A stretch of 64,000 bases of DNA from Mycobacterium senriense (GCF_019668465.1 NZ_AP024828.1:4526001-4590000); one strand, 5' to 3'. Counted from the stretch's first letter, positions 8,833-18,032 are shown. Numbers and translations: made by a program. The notes: a model not told the origin generated them from the letters alone.

Positions 8833-8841
8833 GCCTATAAG
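8821..8841. promoter_or_regulatory. OxyR-type operator overlapping the oxyR start codon
   Basis: An imperfect dyad with arms CTTATcGG (8821-8828) and CCtATAAG (8834-8841) contains the LysR T-N11-A core (T8825, A8837). It is centred on the oxyR start codon, and a TATCACCTTT element typical of mycobacterial oxyR-ahpC promoters follows at about 8855-8864. Binding here would let OxyR repress itself and control ahpC. Confidence 0.7.
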
Positions 8842-8933
8842 TCTAGTGGGAAATATCACCTTTACTTCAACTAGGGTACGCGGCAGCATGGTGAAGGAAA
8901 GCTAATCTTGAGTAAATCCAAAAAAGGAGCGAC

Positions 8934-9521
8934 ATGCCTCTGCTGACCATCGGCGACCAGTTCCCCGCCTACGAGCTCACTGCGTTGATCGCGGGCGATC
9001 TGTCCAAGGTCGACGCCAAGCAGCCTGAGGACTACTTCACCACCGTCACCAACGAGGACCACGCCGGCAAGTGGCGCGTGGTGTTCTTCTGGCCGAAGGA
9101 CTTCACCTTCGTATGCCCCACCGAGATTGCCGCGTTCGGCAAGCTCAACGACGAGTTCGAAGACCGCGACGCGCAGGTGCTGGGTGTCTCGATCGACAGC
9201 GAGTTCGTGCACTTCAACTGGCGTGCCCAGCACGAGGACCTGAAGAAGCTGCCCTTCCCGATGCTCTCGGACATCAAGCGGGAGCTCAGCCTGGGCACCG
9301 GTGTGCTCAACGCCGACGGCGTGGCCGACCGGGCGACCTTCCTCGTCGACCCGAACAACGAGATCCAGTTCGTTTCGGTCACCGCGGGTTCCGTGGGCCG
9401 CAACGTCGAAGAGGTGCTGCGCGTCCTCGACGCCCTGCAGTCCGACGAGCTGTGCGCCTGCAACTGGCGTAAGGGTGACCCGACGCTGGACGCCACCGAG
9501 CTGCTCAAGCAGTCGGCCTGA
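8934..9521 (+). CDS. ahpC: Alkyl hydroperoxide reductase AhpC (peroxiredoxin)
   Basis: 195-aa 2-Cys peroxiredoxin that reduces peroxides and peroxynitrite. Peroxidatic Cys61 sits in TFVCPTE; Cys174 and Cys176 near the C-terminus (ELCACNW) match the three-Cys M. tuberculosis enzyme. AAAAGGAG lies 5-6 bases before ATG 8934. First gene of an apparent ahpC-ahpD-GH13 operon, divergent from oxyR, so peroxide induction is expected. Confidence 0.97.
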   Translation: MPLLTIGDQFPAYELTALIAGDLSKVDAKQPEDYFTTVTNEDHAGKWRVVFFWPKDFTFVCPTEIAAFGKLNDEFEDRDAQVLGVSIDSEFVHFNWRAQHEDLKKLPFPMLSDIKRELSLGTGVLNADGVADRATFLVDPNNEIQFVSVTAGSVGRNVEEVLRVLDALQSDELCACNWRKGDPTLDATELLKQSA

Positions 9522-9548
9522 TCGCATAAGGTCGGATTGGGAGGCGAG

Positions 9549-10085
9549 ATGAGCGTAGAAAACCTCAAGGAAGCGCTACCGGAGTACGCCAAGGATCTCA
9601 AGCTCAACCTGGGCTCGATCACCCGCACCACCGAGCTCAACGAGGAGCAGCTGTGGGGCACGTTGCTGGCCAGCGCCGCAGCGACCCGGAATACGCAGGT
9701 GCTCAACGAGATTGGATCCGAGGCGGCCGACATCCTGTCCGCCGAGGCATACAACGCGGCGCTGGGAGCCGCCTCGATCATGGGCATGAACAACGTGTTC
9801 TACCGTGGCCGCGGCTTCCTGGACGGCAAGTACGACGACCTGCGCGCGGGGTTGCGGATGAACATCATCGCCAATCCGGGCGTGGACAAGGTGAACTTCG
9901 AACTGTGGTCGTTCGCGGTGTCGTCGATCAACGGATGCCCGGACTGCGTGGCCGCCCACGAGCACACGCTGCGCGAAGCCGGGGTCAGCCGGGAAACCAT
10001 CCAGGAGGCGTTGAAGACCGCGGCGATCGTTTCCGGCGTGGCACAAGCGATCATCGCGTCCCAGACGCTGGCGACCGTCGGCTGA
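9549..10085 (+). CDS. ahpD: Alkylhydroperoxidase AhpD
   Basis: 178-aa AhpD, the thiol partner that reduces AhpC, itself recycled through lipoylated SucB/Lpd in M. tuberculosis. Active-site Cys130 and Cys133 ([12 protein letters not shown]) and His137 keep the known numbering. ATG 9549 is used because GGGAGG lies 4 bases upstream; an in-frame TTG at 9537 would overlap that site. It follows ahpC by 27 bp. Confidence 0.96.
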   Translation: MSVENLKEALPEYAKDLKLNLGSITRTTELNEEQLWGTLLASAAATRNTQVLNEIGSEAADILSAEAYNAALGAASIMGMNNVFYRGRGFLDGKYDDLRAGLRMNIIANPGVDKVNFELWSFAVSSINGCPDCVAAHEHTLREAGVSRETIQEALKTAAIVSGVAQAIIASQTLATVG

Positions 10086-10095
10086 TCGCGCCGCC

Positions 10096-11424
10096 GTGTC
10101 CAATGCCGTGAGGGGACCCGCCTGGGTCCAGCACGCCATCTGGTGGCAGGTCTACCCGCTGGGGTTCGTGGGAGCATTCCCCGCACCGCAGTCAAACGAG
10201 CCGCCGCAACCGGAGCAACACCGGTTGCGGCGGCTCGTCGACTGGTTGGACCATGCCATCGAACTCGGGGCGTCCGGCATCGCGTTGGGACCCGTCTTCG
10301 CCTCGCGCACACACGGTTACGACACAACCGACCATTACCGCATCGATCCGCGGTTGGGTGATGACGCCGACTTCGACCAGCTGGTGGCCGAGGCACATAG
10401 CCGCGGACTGCGCGTGCTGCTCGACGGCGTGTTCAATCACGTCGGGGAGGATTTCGCACGCTATCGCGCGGCGGCCGACGACGACGCGGCCGCACGCTGG
10501 TTTCGCGGGCGCCCCGGCCGCTTTCACACCTTCGAGGGCCACTCCGGGCTGATCACCCTCAACCACGACAACCCCGAGGTCGCCGACTACACCGTCGACG
10601 TGATGGCGCACTGGTTGGGGCGGGGCGCTGACGGCTGGCGACTCGATGCGGCTTACGCCGTGCCGCAACACTTCTGGGCCTCGACGCTGCCGAGGGTGCG
10701 CGAACGCTACCCGGACGCCTGGTTCGTCGGCGAACTCATCCACGGCGACTACGCCGCCGTCGTGCAAGCCGCCACCTTCGACTCGGCCACGCAATACGAG
10801 CTGTGGAAGGCGATCTGGAGCAGCCTCAACGACGGCAACTTCTTCGAACTCGATTGGGCGCTGCAGCGCCACAACGACTTGCTGACCTGCTTCTCGCCGT
10901 TGACGTTCATCGGCAACCACGACGTCACCCGCATCGTCAGCCGGTTGGACTCCGCCGGGCACGTGGCCCACGCGCTGGTGCTGCTGTTGACCATCGGCGG
11001 TGTGCCCAGCGTGTACGCCGGCGACGAGCTCGGCTTCCGTGGTGTGAAGGAAGAACGGTACGGCGGTGACGATGCGGTGCGACCCGAGTTCGGCTCTCCC
11101 CCACTGCAACTGGATGACTTCGGTGTCGACACCTGGCGGTTGCACCAGTATCTGGTCGGGTTGCGTCGCCTCTACCCCTGGCTGCATGCGGCGTCCACCA
11201 GCGCACGGCTGCTGGAAAACCGGCACTACGTGTACGAGACCCGCAACGGCGACGATGCGCTGCTGGTGGTGCTCAACATCGACGACGAACCGCTGCGCGT
11301 TTCGCTGCCGAAGCTGGGCACGGCCCGCGCGCAGGTGATCGCCGGATCGGCGGCACCGCCGCCCGAGGTCGTCGACACCGTCATCGTCGAGGCCGGGGGC
11401 TGGCGGATCCTGAGCCCGGCCTAA
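10096..11424 (+). CDS. GH13 alpha-amylase-family glycosidase
   Basis: 442-aa (beta/alpha)8 GH13 enzyme. All three catalytic acids are visible: nucleophile Asp184 (DGWRLDAAY), general acid Glu213 (FVGELIHGD) and Asp276 (IGNHDVT), plus the region-I sequence LDGVFNHVG. A short C-terminal beta domain follows. Substrate is uncertain: maltodextrin or trehalose-related glucans are the likeliest. No signal peptide, so cytoplasmic. GTG 10096 lies 10 bp after the ahpD stop, implying co-transcription with peroxide-defence genes, which has no obvious biochemical reason. It is also found next to ahpCD in M. avium-group genomes. Confidence 0.88.
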   Translation: MSNAVRGPAWVQHAIWWQVYPLGFVGAFPAPQSNEPPQPEQHRLRRLVDWLDHAIELGASGIALGPVFASRTHGYDTTDHYRIDPRLGDDADFDQLVAEAHSRGLRVLLDGVFNHVGEDFARYRAAADDDAAARWFRGRPGRFHTFEGHSGLITLNHDNPEVADYTVDVMAHWLGRGADGWRLDAAYAVPQHFWASTLPRVRERYPDAWFVGELIHGDYAAVVQAATFDSATQYELWKAIWSSLNDGNFFELDWALQRHNDLLTCFSPLTFIGNHDVTRIVSRLDSAGHVAHALVLLLTIGGVPSVYAGDELGFRGVKEERYGGDDAVRPEFGSPPLQLDDFGVDTWRLHQYLVGLRRLYPWLHAASTSARLLENRHYVYETRNGDDALLVVLNIDDEPLRVSLPKLGTARAQVIAGSAAPPPEVVDTVIVEAGGWRILSPA

Positions 11425-11433
11425 GGCCGGGGT

Positions 11434-11871
11434 TCAGGCCGTCGGCAGCCGCTCTAGGGTCAGCGGGTCCAGGCGGCCGTCGTAATACTTGTCGAGCACC
11501 GCGACGAAGTCCTGGTTGTCGTCGGTGGCGCGGGCGAACAGCGTCATGGACGAGCACAGCTTGAGGTCGTCCGGCGAGCCGAAAATCTGGCCGATCGAGC
11601 GCCCCTGCACGGCGGTGACCAGCCGGGAGCACTCACGCAACCGCGGGCCCAGCAGCTCATGGTCCAGGTATGCGCCGGCTTCCTCGAGTGAGGCGATGCC
11701 GAACCGGACCGCCATGGCGCTGCCGCCGAGCCCGCGCAGTTGCGGGAAGACGAACCACATCCAGTGACTGCGTTTTCGGCCGGCCCGCAGCTCGGCCACG
11801 ACGTCGCCGTACACCGGCTCCTGTGCGTCCACAAATCGTTTGAGACCGAACGGGTCGCCTGCCGATTCCAT
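11434..11871 (-). CDS. DUF1810 family protein (Rv1873-like)
   Basis: 145-aa DUF1810 (calpastatin-like) protein. The signature [21 protein letters not shown], then [15 protein letters not shown], and [17 protein letters not shown] is complete. Function unknown. The start ATG at 11871 is the complementary half of a CATATG palindrome whose other half is an ATG in the lldD2 frame. An alternative start at 11889 would add six residues (MCNRSH) and overlap lldD2's possible early start. No Shine-Dalgarno sequence, so leaderless translation is possible. It converges with the GH13 gene. Confidence 0.85.
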   Translation of the reverse strand: MESAGDPFGLKRFVDAQEPVYGDVVAELRAGRKRSHWMWFVFPQLRGLGGSAMAVRFGIASLEEAGAYLDHELLGPRLRECSRLVTAVQGRSIGQIFGSPDDLKLCSSMTLFARATDDNQDFVAVLDKYYDGRLDPLTLERLPTA

Positions 11872-11889
11872 ATGACTACGGTTGCACAT

Positions 11890-13134
11890 ATGGCAGTCCG
11901 ACGACGAGTGCCCAAAGTGCGCGACCTCACGCCCCTGCTGCAATTCAAGCGGCCGAGGTTCAACGCGACCAGGCGCCGGCTCGAGGCCGCCTACACCATC
12001 GAGGATCTGCGGGCGATCGCCAAACGGCGCACCCCCAGGGCGGCATTCGACTACACCGACGGCGCCGCCGAGGACGAGTTGTCCATCCGACGTGCGCGAC
12101 AAGCGTTCCGCGACATCGAATTTCATCCGACAATCCTGCGCGACGTCTCCCAAGTCACCGCCGGCTGGAACGTCCTGGGCCAGCCGGTCGCGTTGCCGTT
12201 CGCGGTCGCGCCCACCGGTTTCACCCGATTGATGCACACCGAGGGCGAGATCGCCGGCGCGCAAGCGGCGGCCCGGGCGGGCATCCCGTTTTCCCTGTCC
12301 ACGCTGGGCACCTGCGCGATCGAAGATCTGGTCACCGCCGTCCCGCAGGGCCGAAAGTGGTTCCAGCTCTACATGTGGCGCGATCGCGAGCGCTCGATGA
12401 CGCTGGTGAAGCGCGCCGCCGCCGCGGGATTCGACACATTGCTGGCCACCGTCGACGTTCCCGTCTCCGGTGCCCGGCTGCGCGATAACCGCAACGGCAT
12501 GACGATCCCGCCGACGCTGACGCTGCGCACCGTGCTCGACGCGGTGCCACACCCGAAATGGTGGTTCGATCTGCTGACCACCGAGCCGCTGGCATTCGCC
12601 TCGCTGGATCGCTGGCCGGGCACGGTCGCCGAATACCTCAGTACCATGTTCGATCCCAGCCTCACCTTCGACGACCTGGAGTGGATCAAGGCGCAGTGGC
12701 CCGGCAAGCTCGTGGTGAAAGGGATTCAGACACTCGAGGATGCGCGCGCCGTCGTCGACCGCGGCGTCGACGGCATTGTGTTGTCCAATCATGGCGGGCG
12801 CCAATTGGACCGGGCTCCGGTCCCCTTCCACCTGCTGCCCACGGTCGCGCGCGAAGTCGGCAATCACACCGAGATCCTGGTCGACACCGGCATCATGTCC
12901 GGCGCCGACATCGTCGCCGCGATCGCGCTGGGCGCCCACTGCACGCTGGTCGGGCGGGCCTACCTGTACGGCCTGATGGCCGGCGGCGAGGCCGGGGTGA
13001 GCCGCGCGATCGAGATCCTTCGCAGCGGAATTCTGCGGACCATGGCGTTACTCGGCGTCACCTGTCTCGAAGAGTTGTCGCCCACCCACGTAACGCAGCT
13101 GCAGCGGTTGGGGCCGGTCGAGCCGCCAGTGTGA
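11890..13134 (+). CDS. lldD2: L-lactate dehydrogenase (FMN, quinone-type) LldD2
   Basis: 414-aa FMN-dependent alpha-hydroxy-acid dehydrogenase, the same length as Rv1872c. It oxidises L-lactate to pyruvate and feeds electrons to the respiratory chain. Seen: [48 protein letters not shown], and the active-site stretch [16 protein letters not shown] with catalytic His and Arg. ATG 11890 gives the family length; an in-frame ATG at 11872 would add six residues. Neither has a clear ribosome site. Divergent and head-to-head with the DUF1810 gene with practically no intergenic space. Confidence 0.94.
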   Translation: MAVRRRVPKVRDLTPLLQFKRPRFNATRRRLEAAYTIEDLRAIAKRRTPRAAFDYTDGAAEDELSIRRARQAFRDIEFHPTILRDVSQVTAGWNVLGQPVALPFAVAPTGFTRLMHTEGEIAGAQAAARAGIPFSLSTLGTCAIEDLVTAVPQGRKWFQLYMWRDRERSMTLVKRAAAAGFDTLLATVDVPVSGARLRDNRNGMTIPPTLTLRTVLDAVPHPKWWFDLLTTEPLAFASLDRWPGTVAEYLSTMFDPSLTFDDLEWIKAQWPGKLVVKGIQTLEDARAVVDRGVDGIVLSNHGGRQLDRAPVPFHLLPTVAREVGNHTEILVDTGIMSGADIVAAIALGAHCTLVGRAYLYGLMAGGEAGVSRAIEILRSGILRTMALLGVTCLEELSPTHVTQLQRLGPVEPPV

Positions 13135-13181
13135 AGCCAACCGCACACTCGCTGCCCGATGTGAGGCTGGCCGCACACTCG
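13129..13181. repeat. Pair of 23-bp stem-loop repeats, 30-bp period
   Basis: Two related 23-mers, 13129-13151 (GTGTGaagcc...CACACTCG) and 13159-13181 (aTGTGaggct...CACACTCG), are spaced exactly 30 bp. Each can fold into a small hairpin, TGTG against CACA. The first overlaps the lldD2 stop codon. They may act as a weak terminator between lldD2 and lon, or be copies of a dispersed intergenic element. Confidence 0.5.
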
Positions 13182-13258
13182 TGACGGCCAGGCGTCGCCG
13201 GGAACAAACCGTGGCCGGGCTGGGTTAAGCGCATCAGACTCAACTTTTGGAGGATTTG

Positions 13259-15580
13259 ATGGCTGAAGCCAAGTCGGTGCCGGTGCTGTTTGTCACTGAC
13301 ACCATCGTGCTGCCCGGAATGGTGGTGCCGATCGCCCTGGACGACGCCGCCCGCGCGGCGATCGACGCCGCTCAGGCGAGCGAATCGGGACAGCTGCTGA
13401 TCGCCCCCCGGCTCGAGGACCGCTACCCCTCACACGGCGTGATCGCCAAGATCCTGCAGGTCGGACGCATCGCCGGCGGCGGCACCGCCGCGGTGGTGCG
13501 CGGCGAGCGCAGGGCCCAGATCGGGGCGGGCGCGTCCGGACCCGGCGCGGCGCTGTGGGTCGAGGTGACCGAGGTCCCCGAGGCCGAGACGACCGACGAG
13601 ATCAAGGCCATGACGGCGGAGTACAAGAAGCTGCTGCTGGCCATGCTGCAACGGCGCGAGGCCTGGGAGATCATCGACTACGTCAATCGGCTGACCGACC
13701 CGTCGGCGTTGGCCGACACCTCCGGTTACGCGTCCTACCTGACCAACGCGCAGAAGCGGCAGCTGCTGGAGACCGTCGATGTCGCCGAGCGGTTGCGCGT
13801 GCTGATCGATTGGACCAGCGACCATCTCGCCGAAGTGGAGGTCAGCGACAAGATCGCCGAGGACGTGCGCGAGGGCATGGAGAAGACGCAGAAGGAGTTC
13901 CTGCTGCGCCAACAGCTCGCCGCCATCCGCAAGGAACTGGGCGAGGGCGAACCCGACGGTTCGGACGACTACCGCGCCCGCGTGGAGGCGGCAGAGCTGC
14001 CCGAAAAGGTGCGCGAAGCCGCCATGCGTGAGGTCGGCAAGCTGGAACGCTCCAGCGACCAGAGCCCGGAAAGCGGCTGGATCCGCACCTGGCTGGACAC
14101 CGTGCTCGACCTGCCCTGGAACGTCAAGAGCGAGGACTCGACGGATCTGCAGGCCGCGCGCGAGATCCTGGACGCCGACCACCACGGGCTGGACGACGTC
14201 AAGGACCGCATCGTCGAATACCTGGCCGTGCGCGCGCGCCGCGCGCAGCGCGGGCTGCAGGTGGTCGGCGGCCGCGGCTCCGGTGCGGTGATGGTGCTGG
14301 CCGGCCCTCCCGGCGTCGGTAAGACATCGCTGGGCGAGAGCGTGGCCCGGGCGTTGGGCCGCAAGTTCGTTCGCGTCGCCCTGGGCGGTGTGCGCGACGA
14401 GGCCGAGATCCGCGGGCACCGGCGCACCTACGTCGGCGCGCTGCCGGGCCGCATCGTGCGTGCGATCGGCGAGGCCGGGTCGATGAATCCCGTTGTGCTG
14501 CTAGACGAAATCGACAAGGTCGGTTCCGACTACCGCGGCGACCCGAGCGCGGCGCTGCTCGAGGTGCTGGACCCCGCGCAGAACCACACATTCCGGGATC
14601 ACTACCTGGATTTGGACCTGGATCTGTCCGACGTGGTGTTCCTGGCCACCGCCAACGTGATCGAGAACATCCCGTCGGCGTTGCTGGACCGCATGGAGCT
14701 GGTGCAGATCGACGGCTACACCGAGGACGACAAGGTCGCCATCGCGCGTGACTACCTGCTGCCCCGGCAGCGGGAGCGCGCGGCGCTGACCGAGGACGAG
14801 GTCGCGGTGACAGACGCCGCGTTGCGCAAGATCGCCGCCGACTACACCCGCGAGCCGGGAGTGCGGCAGTTCGAACGACTGCTGGCCAAGGCGCTGCGCA
14901 AGGCGACCACCAAGCTGGCCGCCGACCCGGCGCCGCTGTCCATCGACGAGCCGGATCTCGTTGACTACCTGGGTCGTCCGCGGTTCATGCCGGAATCGGC
15001 CGAACGCACGGCGGTGCCGGGCGTAGCCACCGGCCTGGCCGTGACGGGCCTTGGCGGCGACGTGCTCTACATCGAGGCCGGCGCAACCGACGGTGAGCCG
15101 GGTCTGCAACTGACCGGTCAGCTGGGTGACGTGATGAAGGAGTCGGCGCAGATTGCGCTGTCCTACGTGCGTTCCCACGCTGCCGAGCTGGGTGTCGACC
15201 CCGAGGCGCTGGACCGGCGCATCCACGTGCACGTGCCCGCGGGTGCGGTGCCCAAGGACGGCCCGTCGGCCGGTGTCACCATGGTCACCGCGCTGGTGTC
15301 GATGGCGACCGGACGCCAGGTTCGCTCCGACGTCGGGATGACCGGCGAGGTCACGCTGAACGGCCGCGTGCTGCCCATCGGTGGCGTCAAGCAGAAGTTG
15401 CTCGCGGCCCAACGTGCCGGTCTGTCAACGGTTTTCATCCCGGCGCGCAACGAGCCCGACCTGGATGACGTGCCGGCCGAGGTGCTCGACACGCTGGACG
15501 TGCGGCCCATGACCGATGTCGCCGAGATCGTGGCGCAGGCGCTGGAACCGGCGGCCAACGCCGCCACGGCGGCGGCCTGA
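13259..15580 (+). CDS. lon: ATP-dependent protease Lon (LonA)
   Basis: 773-aa LonA, the usual length. Order: LON substrate-binding domain (about 1-195), coiled linker, AAA+ module with Walker [10 protein letters not shown] (349-357) and Walker [10 protein letters not shown] (412-420), and protease domain with the Ser-Lys dyad (Ser670 in PKDGPSAG, Lys713 in GGVKQK). It degrades misfolded and regulatory proteins in the cytosol. ATG 13259 is chosen because TTGGAGG ends 7 bases upstream; an in-frame TTG at 13247 lies inside that site. M. tuberculosis lacks lon, whereas this and other mycobacteria keep it. Confidence 0.97.
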   Translation: MAEAKSVPVLFVTDTIVLPGMVVPIALDDAARAAIDAAQASESGQLLIAPRLEDRYPSHGVIAKILQVGRIAGGGTAAVVRGERRAQIGAGASGPGAALWVEVTEVPEAETTDEIKAMTAEYKKLLLAMLQRREAWEIIDYVNRLTDPSALADTSGYASYLTNAQKRQLLETVDVAERLRVLIDWTSDHLAEVEVSDKIAEDVREGMEKTQKEFLLRQQLAAIRKELGEGEPDGSDDYRARVEAAELPEKVREAAMREVGKLERSSDQSPESGWIRTWLDTVLDLPWNVKSEDSTDLQAAREILDADHHGLDDVKDRIVEYLAVRARRAQRGLQVVGGRGSGAVMVLAGPPGVGKTSLGESVARALGRKFVRVALGGVRDEAEIRGHRRTYVGALPGRIVRAIGEAGSMNPVVLLDEIDKVGSDYRGDPSAALLEVLDPAQNHTFRDHYLDLDLDLSDVVFLATANVIENIPSALLDRMELVQIDGYTEDDKVAIARDYLLPRQRERAALTEDEVAVTDAALRKIAADYTREPGVRQFERLLAKALRKATTKLAADPAPLSIDEPDLVDYLGRPRFMPESAERTAVPGVATGLAVTGLGGDVLYIEAGATDGEPGLQLTGQLGDVMKESAQIALSYVRSHAAELGVDPEALDRRIHVHVPAGAVPKDGPSAGVTMVTALVSMATGRQVRSDVGMTGEVTLNGRVLPIGGVKQKLLAAQRAGLSTVFIPARNEPDLDDVPAEVLDTLDVRPMTDVAEIVAQALEPAANAATAAA

Positions 15581-15587
15581 CGCCGAT

Positions 15588-15601
15588 TGAACCCAGGTTC
15601 A
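15588..15601. terminator. Short palindrome after lon
   Basis: TGAACC-ca-GGTTCA, a perfect 6-bp-arm palindrome starting 8 bases past the lon stop. It could be a weak intrinsic terminator or an operator; no T-tract follows. Confidence 0.3.
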
Positions 15602-15743
15602 GCCGTTGCTGACGCCGCGCCCCGGCGGATGCCGAGAGGGTTTCGGTCTCCCCGGGGCGGGGCCAACCGGGCGACTACCCGGGCGTATTTGACCCGGACG
15701 TAAACCAGTGGGCGTTTTCCCTGCCCGGTGGTCAATTCGTCGC

Positions 15744-15756
15744 CTACGTGACGTAG
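15744..15756. promoter_or_regulatory. Inverted repeat CTACG-tga-CGTAG
   Basis: A perfect 5-bp-arm inverted repeat 66 bp upstream of the deazaflavin-family gene. Its size suits a dimeric regulator's operator, but no partner regulator is encoded nearby. Confidence 0.3.
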
Positions 15757-15770
15757 TACCGCACAACGAG

Positions 15771-15796
15771 ACGGCCGCCGCGCATGCGGCGGCCGT
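15771..15796. terminator. Strong GC stem-loop between lon and the Ddn-like gene
   Basis: Arms ACGGCCGCCGC (15771-15781) and GCGGCGGCCGT (15786-15796) with a GCAT loop give an 11-bp perfect stem. It lies about 190 bp after lon and 25 bp before the next start codon, followed by TTCCCGTT rather than a T-run. Likely a U-poor mycobacterial terminator, or a structure in the leader of the downstream gene. Confidence 0.5.
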
Positions 15797-15821
15797 TCCC
15801 GTTGCGGCAGAATCGCGGGGT

Positions 15822-16211
15822 ATGAGTGACTTCGCGAAACTGAAACGGCAAGTCGTCCATCGCGTTCAACGGCTGGTGGTCAACCCGGTGGGTCGTCAGT
15901 TGCCCATGACCATGTTGGAAACCACCGGCCGCAAGAGCGGACAACCCCGGCGCACCGCGGTGGGCGGGCGCGTGGTGGGCAACCAGTTCTGGATGGTCTC
16001 CGAGCACGGCGAGCACTCGGACTATGTCCGCAACATCAAAGCCGATCCCGCCGTCCGCGTGCGGGTCGGCGGCCGGTGGCGCAACGGCACCGCGCACCTG
16101 CTGCCCGACGACGACGCCGTGCAGCGGCTGGGCAACCTGCCGCGACTGAACAGTGCGGTGGTGCGCCTGATGGGCAGCGACCTGCTGACAATCCGCGTCG
16201 ATCTGGACTGA
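15822..16211 (+). CDS. Nitroreductase/deazaflavin-dependent (Ddn-family) protein
   Basis: 129-aa split-barrel protein of the DUF385/Ddn family that binds F420. Diagnostic segments: MTMLETTGRKSGQPRRTAV and SEHGEHSDYVRNIKADPAVRVRVGGRW. Members reduce quinones or nitro compounds with F420H2; the actual substrate here is unknown. ATG 15822 (MSDFAKLKRQ). Upstream is a strong stem-loop and an inverted repeat. Confidence 0.85.
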   Translation: MSDFAKLKRQVVHRVQRLVVNPVGRQLPMTMLETTGRKSGQPRRTAVGGRVVGNQFWMVSEHGEHSDYVRNIKADPAVRVRVGGRWRNGTAHLLPDDDAVQRLGNLPRLNSAVVRLMGSDLLTIRVDLD

Positions 16212-16251
16212 CGCGGCCACACATGTCGGGCCGCGGGATTAGGGTCGCAAC

Positions 16252-16584
16252 ATGGCCTACGACGAAGACCTGGCCAACCGGATCCGCGAACTCGTGGGCA
16301 CCGAATCGGGCGTCGAGGAAAAGCGCATGTTCGGCGGCCTGGCATTTCTGATCAACGGCAACATGTCGGTGGCCGTCAGCGGGCAGGGCGGGCTGCTGGT
16401 GCGGGTGCCGCCGCAGGACACCGACAAGCTCGTCGAGCGTGCGCACGTCAGCCCGATGGTGATGGCCGGGCGGGAAGCCCGCGGCTGACTGCGCGTTGCA
16501 GCCGGCGGCGTGCAAACCAAACGCCAGCTTGACAGTTGGGTCGCCCGCGGAGTCGGTTACGCGCGCAGCCTGCCGCCCAAATAG
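16252..16584 (+). pseudogene. TfoX N-terminal-domain protein interrupted by one in-frame TGA
   Basis: Residues 1-78 (MAYDEDLANRIREL ... VMAGREARG) are a clean TfoX_N domain with the KRMFGGLAFLINGNM signature. The frame then meets TGA at 16486-16488 exactly where the family has Trp (GWLRV). Translation beyond it in the same frame continues as family sequence, LRVAAGGVQTKRQLDSW then VARGVGYARSLPPK, to a TAG at 16582. Full family length would be 110 aa. One G-to-A change (TGG to TGA) explains it; no indel is needed. As written it makes a 78-aa truncated protein (16252-16488), unless the codon is a sequence error or is read through. Confidence 0.85.
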
Positions 16585-16626
16585 CGGGTCCGTTTGTTCG
16601 CGCAGGGCGCGGGTACGCGGGTGCGT

Positions 16627-17253
16627 ATGGACAAGCGGGTGCGACGACTGCTCGACGTTGCCGGCACGACGTACGCCGCGCAGGCGCGTATCACGATGAG
16701 CGACAAGCCGATGCCGCTGTTCCAGCTTTTGGTGCTGTGCATGCTGGCCAGCAAGCCGATCGATGCGGGCATCGCCATGGCCGCCGCGCGTGAACTGTTC
16801 AAAGCCGGCCTACGGACACCCAAGGCCGTGCAGCAGGCGGACCGGCAGACCATGATCGACGCGTTCGGACGCGCGCACTATGTGCGTTACGACGAGAGCT
16901 CGGCGACCCGGCTGGCCGATATGGCCGGGCGGGTTCGCGACGACTACGCCGGTGATCTGCGCCGGCTGGCCGAGCGCAGCCAGCACGACCCGGCCGCGGC
17001 CAAACGAATGCTCAAGCAATTCAAGGGGATCGGCGACACCGGTGCCGACATCTACCTTCGTGAAGTTCAGGACGTGTGGACGTGGGTGCGGCCGCACTTC
17101 GACGACCGCGCCACCGGCACCGCCAAGCAGCTGGGCTTGCCCGCCGAGCCGAAGGAACTGGGATCGCTTGCGCCGCGGGACAATGCACGGCTAGCCGCCG
17201 CTTTGGTCAGGGTGTCGCTGGACGACGATGTGCGTCAGCGGGTGACCGGCTGA
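16627..17253 (+). CDS. HhH-motif endonuclease III-like protein
   Basis: 208-aa helical protein resembling the HhH-GPD base-excision repair fold: FQLLVLCMLASKPID (cf. the Nth helix), then LKQFKGIGDTGADIYLREV as the helix-hairpin-helix. The Lys of Nth-type glycosylases and the C-terminal 4Fe-4S cysteines are not evident, so catalysis is doubtful. Start ATG 16627; an upstream in-frame TTG would add 11 residues. It probably corresponds to the Rv1870c family. The DUF72 gene follows after 7 bp, likely co-transcribed. Confidence 0.72.
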   Translation: MDKRVRRLLDVAGTTYAAQARITMSDKPMPLFQLLVLCMLASKPIDAGIAMAAARELFKAGLRTPKAVQQADRQTMIDAFGRAHYVRYDESSATRLADMAGRVRDDYAGDLRRLAERSQHDPAAAKRMLKQFKGIGDTGADIYLREVQDVWTWVRPHFDDRATGTAKQLGLPAEPKELGSLAPRDNARLAAALVRVSLDDDVRQRVTG

Positions 17254-17260
17254 GCGGCCC

Positions 17261-17986
17261 GTGACCATACACATCGGTACCTCGGGGTGGTCGTACAACC
17301 ACTGGGTGAACGTGCTGTACCCGACCGGAACGCCGTCGGGACGCCGGCTCGCCCGCTACATCGAGGTGTTCGACACCGTCGAGCTCAACGCGAGTTTCTA
17401 CCGGTGGCCCCAGGATTCGACGTTCACCGGCTGGCGCCAGCAGTTGCCGGAGGGCTTCACCATGTCGGTCAAGGCGCACCGCGGCTTGACGCACTACCGC
17501 CGGTTGGCCTCACCCGAGCCGTGGATCGAGCGGTTCGAGCGTTGTTGGAATCTGCTTGGTGATCGGCACGGGGTGTTGCTCGTGCAGTTGCACCCCGAGC
17601 AGCAGCGCGACGACGCGCGCCTGGATTCGTTCCTGGCCCTTGTGCCCGAATCGATCCGCGTCGCGGTCGAATTGCGTCACCCGTCGTGGAACGATCCCGC
17701 CGTGTTCGAGTTGCTGGAACGCCGACGCGCCGCCTATGTGGTGATGAGCGGCCTCGGGCTGGAGTGCATCCCCCGGGCGACGACCGACCTGGTGTACATC
17801 CGGATGCATGGCCCGGATCCGGACGCCAACTATGCCGGTTCCTATTCCGACGACGACCTACGGCGCTGGGCCGATCGCATCGCCGGGTGGGACGGCGACG
17901 GGAGAGACGTGTGGATGTATTTCAACAACGACCTGGGCGGGCATGCGGTCCGCAACGCGCTGGCCTTGCGCGATCTTTTGGGTTGA
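17261..17986 (+). CDS. DUF72 family TIM-barrel protein
   Basis: 241-aa DUF72 protein. IGTSGWSYNHWVNVLYP at the start, the VELNASFYRWP strand, VAVELRHPSWN, and YIRMHGPD followed by DVWMYFNNDLGGHAVRNAL near the end are all diagnostic. The fold resembles sugar isomerases/endonuclease IV, but the function is not established. GTG 17261 lies 7 bp after the preceding gene. Confidence 0.86.
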   Translation: MTIHIGTSGWSYNHWVNVLYPTGTPSGRRLARYIEVFDTVELNASFYRWPQDSTFTGWRQQLPEGFTMSVKAHRGLTHYRRLASPEPWIERFERCWNLLGDRHGVLLVQLHPEQQRDDARLDSFLALVPESIRVAVELRHPSWNDPAVFELLERRRAAYVVMSGLGLECIPRATTDLVYIRMHGPDPDANYAGSYSDDDLRRWADRIAGWDGDGRDVWMYFNNDLGGHAVRNALALRDLLG

Positions 17987-18032
17987 GCGCTCGCGCGTAG
18001 GCTGGAATTCTTCGAAAGAAGGGAGCGCCATC

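Noticed and set aside
11872..13134. Longer lldD2 from the upstream ATG
   Set aside because: Possible, but the M. tuberculosis orthologue length and N-terminus favour 11890; noted as an alternative.
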